In this document: positions 4,986 through 5,443 of the stretch, one piece after another | Layout of the letters: every line of letters begins with the position of its first letter | Numbering within the stretch: position 1 is the first letter of the stretch | DNA from: an uncultured Alphaproteobacteria bacterium | GTDB lineage: Bacteria > Pseudomonadota > Alphaproteobacteria > RF32 > CAG-239 | Length of the DNA stretch: 5,443 nucleotides | Reading direction: 5' to 3' | NCBI GenBank assembly: GCA_900553115.1 | Contig: USCF01000080.1 | Coordinates: forward strand, 1-5,443 | The notes under the pieces: generated by a model | The model's database searches: none | What the model saw: only the letters and a program-made list of their open reading frames with translations | Told to the model about the DNA's origin: nothing | Made by a program: the position numbers and the translations under genes

Positions 4986-5443
4986 ATGTTTAATACTAAC
5001 TTATCCCGATTTTTGTATGCCTTTTTAGCGGTTGGAGTCACTGCCGTATTATGCGGATATTTAAATGATTTTGGTCTAAATACATTTTATACTAAAATAG
5101 ACTTGCCGATATTGACACCGCCAAACCATGTTTTTCCGCTGGTGTGGGGTATTTTATACACTTTACTTATAATTTCAACAACTCTTGTGCTCGGTAGTTC
5201 TGACACCGCAAAAATAAAGTCAGCTTTGCAGATTTTTTGGCTGAATATGTTATTGCAAATAATTTGGACATATATTTTCTTTTACAGCGGAATGTTTTTG
5301 GCCGGATTTTTTGTTATAGCACTATTGGATTTTGTCACGGTACTGCTGCTAGATGCCTATTATCATCTACGCAAAATCGCCGGATATTTGCTGCTGCCAT
5401 ATTTATTTTGGCTGCTTTTTGCCACTTATTTGAACTGGGGAAT
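4986..5443 (+). CDS. tspO: TspO/MBR family membrane protein; C-terminus cut by window edge
   Basis: The frame from ATG 4986 is open to the right edge (152 codons plus 2 bases). AGGAG at 4974-4978 lies 7 nt before the ATG. The protein is very hydrophobic, with five likely membrane helices near residues 8-26, 48-69, 80-99, 104-124 and 131-149, the TspO/MBR fold. Family signatures are TPPNHVFPLVWGILY (44-58), the N87-x(6)-W94 segment of helix 3 and LLPYLFWLLFATYLN (136-150). TspO proteins bind porphyrins and sterols in the inner or outer membrane; in bacteria they are tied to tetrapyrrole handling and stress responses. As family members are about 155-165 residues long, only a few C-terminal residues should be missing. 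The tryptophan cluster typical of the first loop (as in Rhodobacter, PWWNPPRW) is absent here (PILTPPNH), while W54 and W142 are kept. The gene is divergent from the RNase J gene across a 147-bp gap. Confidence 0.88.
   Translation, partial: MFNTNLSRFLYAFLAVGVTAVLCGYLNDFGLNTFYTKIDLPILTPPNHVFPLVWGILYTLLIISTTLVLGSSDTAKIKSALQIFWLNMLLQIIWTYIFFYSGMFLAGFFVIALLDFVTVLLLDAYYHLRKIAGYLLLPYLFWLLFATYLNWG

Overview
The window looks like chromosomal DNA of a moderately AT-rich bacterium, most likely an alphaproteobacterium. This is inferred from the gene set (an RNase J-type nuclease, a map-radC pair, TspO). No 16S rRNA or other decisive marker is present, so the lineage stays tentative. Two genes run off the window edges and are therefore partial: a restriction-modification gene at the left and tspO at the right.

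Layout, left to right. Positions 1-851 (minus) hold the N-terminal 283 codons of a large restriction-modification protein. It has a PD-(D/E)xK nuclease domain followed by the beginning of an HsdM-like adenine methylase region, and it is visibly more AT-rich than the rest. Positions 852-1211 hold no credible gene. They contain a promoter for the restriction gene, a diverged tandem repeat with a 109-bp period whose units begin with a copy of the tRNA-Pro 3' end, several small hairpins, and a terminator next to the tRNA. A tRNA-Pro(UGG) gene with encoded CCA occupies 1212-1288 (minus). Next come radC, map (methionine aminopeptidase) and an RNase J-like beta-CASP ribonuclease, all on the minus strand. 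Divergent from the ribonuclease, tspO starts at 4986 on the plus strand.

The minus-strand block reads RNase J, map, radC, tRNA-Pro in transcription order. map and radC are 9 nt apart and clearly coupled. RNase J and map are separated by a long hairpin whose 3' arm contains the map ribosome binding site. radC lacks an obvious terminator, so the first good terminator is the one after tRNA-Pro. These are housekeeping functions: RNA turnover, N-terminal Met removal, a RadC-family protein of unclear role, and a tRNA.

The part that looks accessory is the left end. A restriction-modification gene of different base composition abuts repeated copies of a tRNA 3' end, the classic look of a genomic-island boundary at a tRNA gene, although no integrase is visible. 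The most unusual items are the 109-bp tRNA-tail repeats, the restriction gene promoter whose -35 box lies in a repeat core, and the map RBS hairpin. I see no complete new multi-gene system in this window.
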